Assembly (NCBI GenBank): GCA_030150665.1
Contig: JASLFJ010000029.1
Coordinates: 1-63,061 of the forward strand
Direction: 5' to 3'
DNA length: 63,061 nucleotides
Origin: Enterococcaceae bacterium
GTDB taxonomy: Bacteria > Bacillota > Bacilli > Lactobacillales > Catellicoccaceae
Under the pieces are notes generated by a model. The model was not told the DNA's origin and made no database searches. It worked only from the letters and a program-made list of their open reading frames with translations. A program made the translations under genes and the position numbers. Every line of letters begins with the position of its first letter. The first letter of the stretch is position 1. Shown in pieces: positions 61,958 through 63,061 of this stretch.

Positions 61958-62887
61958 TTACGGTGTATTCGGCATTGATGGTTGATGGTGTTGCTCATCT
62001 TGCTTTTTAGAGGATGCGGTATCATCTTCCTGATCTTTAGGTACTGATCGTGCTTCTAAATGATCAGGATCTAATGTCAGCTGCTTTAAATAAGTGAAAT
62101 ACGCATCATCTGAAATTGACAGAAGATGATAAATAAATTGCTCAACCGAATCATATAATTTAACAACTTCAGCATAACCCATAGAAGTTACAAAATCTTG
62201 TAATTTTAAAGCTTCTAATGTATCTAACTCTGGAAATACAATTCGGTTTAAAATATCAACACGCTCTAATTTATACTCATCATCTAACTGTTCAATTCGT
62301 AATTGATGTTGCTTAATTTTATGTTCTAAAGAAGAGCGTTCTTCTAATACTTCTGGATTTTTAGGCTTTCCAAAAAGCGTTCTTTCTTCTGGTTCTGCAT
62401 CAATTTGCGCTAATTGATGCTTAATACGAAGTAATCGTTCTTTTTCTTTTTCTTTTTTTTCTTGATAATAAGCTTCACTCGTCTGTAATTCTTCTAAAGC
62501 AATCATATTTAATTTAAACACATCTTGATTACGTTCATATTTTTCTAAATAATTAACAACACTTTGTTCTAAAACAACAGTTAAATAAACTACATCAATA
62601 TAACCAAGATGTTCTGCACGATACCAGTGTCCTAAATAAAGGTTAATCTTACCTGAATCAGGATCAAATTCTGTTTTTAAAAATGGAAAATGTTCAGCCA
62701 AATAATCAATGAGTTTAGGATATAATACTTCAGAAAATGATCGTGCTTCTTCTTGTTTTATATCGTCATAATGATGAATTAAATACTGATAAATTCCATA
62801 ATCATTATCTGCAAGTAAAGCATCTTTTAACAAATCTAATTCTACTTTTACTGCTTCTATATGTTTTAATAACGCTTGTTTTGCCAT
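61958..62887 (-). CDS. Uncharacterised coiled-coil protein
   Basis: About 309 residues with a central charged coiled coil (about 135-215), compact helical ends and an acidic, Gln/His-rich tail (KKQDEQHHQPSMPNTP). No catalytic motif or signal. ATG at 62887 has AAGGAGAGAGGA upstream; the frame is open to 62965. An extended promoter-like TATAAT (62946-62951, minus) lies about 60 bp before it. First visible gene of the four-gene run ending in leuS. Confidence 0.75.
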   Translation of the reverse strand: MAKQALLKHIEAVKVELDLLKDALLADNDYGIYQYLIHHYDDIKQEEARSFSEVLYPKLIDYLAEHFPFLKTEFDPDSGKINLYLGHWYRAEHLGYIDVVYLTVVLEQSVVNYLEKYERNQDVFKLNMIALEELQTSEAYYQEKKEKEKERLLRIKHQLAQIDAEPEERTLFGKPKNPEVLEERSSLEHKIKQHQLRIEQLDDEYKLERVDILNRIVFPELDTLEALKLQDFVTSMGYAEVVKLYDSVEQFIYHLLSISDDAYFTYLKQLTLDPDHLEARSVPKDQEDDTASSKKQDEQHHQPSMPNTP

Positions 62888-62945
62888 ACATCCTCTCTCC
62901 TTAACCAAATCCCTTAACATAAACCTAGTAGTCACTATGTTGTTA

Positions 62946-62951
62946 TTATAC
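62946..62951 (-). promoter_or_regulatory. Possible -10 of the coiled-coil/lipoprotein/leuS operon
   Basis: Minus strand TATAAT 59 bases before the ATG at 62887, without a good -35 at 17 nt. Confidence 0.4.
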
Positions 62952-63013
62952 AATATCTTAATCAAAAAATCTTTATCCGTTTTTCTAAAAACAAAAGAAC
63001 TTCATAATAATAA

Positions 63014-63044
63014 AGAGTTGTTTTCAAAAAAGGAAAACAACTCT
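63014..63044 (-). terminator. Terminator of a gene lying beyond the right edge
   Basis: AGAGTTGTTTTC / GAAAACAACTCT around a 7-nt loop; on the minus strand followed by TTATTATTATG. It separates the last operon from whatever lies to the right. Confidence 0.65.
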
Positions 63045-63061
63045 GTTTACGTTATCATGAT

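Noticed and set aside
1..63061. CRISPR arrays, tRNA or rRNA genes, prophage genes
   Set aside because: No direct-repeat arrays with spacers, no cloverleaf or rRNA-like sequence, and no phage structural or integrase genes were seen.

Overview
This window is about 63 kb of low-GC, AT-rich bacterial chromosome. The gene content points to Firmicutes, order Lactobacillales, and most closely to an Enterococcus-like lineage. The clues are strong GGAGG ribosome binding sites, a SagA/PcsB-type hydrolase behind murB-mreCD, the divergent ccpA/pepQ pair, a glycyl T-box ahead of glyQS, RNase M5, a YlbC-YlbF-YlbG-RsmD-CoaD block, and a CstR-type persulfide cluster like the one known from enterococci. The genus cannot be fixed from sequence alone. 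Spacing is tight: many genes overlap by 4 bp, and several stop codons lie inside terminator hairpins.

Layout: 1-1010 is one end of a decayed IS200/IS605 element (cut-off tnpB, broken tnpA, terminal hairpin). 1.0-4.6 kb is a cell-wall and cell-shape block (sagA-like, mreD, mreC, murB). 4.8-6.3 kb holds a HAD phosphatase and a LURP-one-like protein. 6.3-17.7 kb, all on the minus strand, runs ylaN to coaD, then phoH-pgpH-ybeY-dgkA-era-recO, then tatD-rnmV-rsmA. 17.7-25.1 kb is the translation core: metG, tuf, and the str operon rpsL-rpsG-fusA behind a consensus promoter and a leader attenuator, with trmB upstream. 25.2-30.8 kb carries a small charged protein, def, a two-component system, ccpA and pepQ. 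30.8-35.6 kb carries a LysM glucosaminidase with a DivIVA-like coiled-coil partner, an MntE-like exporter, rpiA and gpmA. 35.6-43.7 kb has a MarR-controlled heterodimeric ABC exporter, an APC permease, a LacI regulator and a membrane protein. 43.8-50 kb has T-box-controlled glyQS, an EamA transporter, chorismate mutase, a cold-shock protein and a DUF3290/DUF421 pair.

The most distinctive region is 50.1-55.0 kb, a reactive-sulfur cluster. A CoA-disulfide/persulfide reductase-rhodanese fusion is flanked by two single-domain rhodaneses. Divergent to it is a 798-residue fusion of a degenerate CoA-disulfide-reductase fold with rhodanese, TusA and DsrE-like domains. Both promoters carry the same 17-bp ATAC-N9-GTAT element, read here as a CsoR/CstR-type operator. 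The first rhodanese gene has no ATG, GTG or TTG start.

From 55.3 to 58.1 kb lies a P-type ATPase under a yybP-ykoY (manganese) riboswitch whose terminator abuts its ribosome binding site. Together with the MntE-like exporter, the window therefore holds two candidate manganese-efflux systems. leuS follows, and the window ends with three unrecognised genes, one a lipoprotein, that appear to be co-transcribed with leuS.
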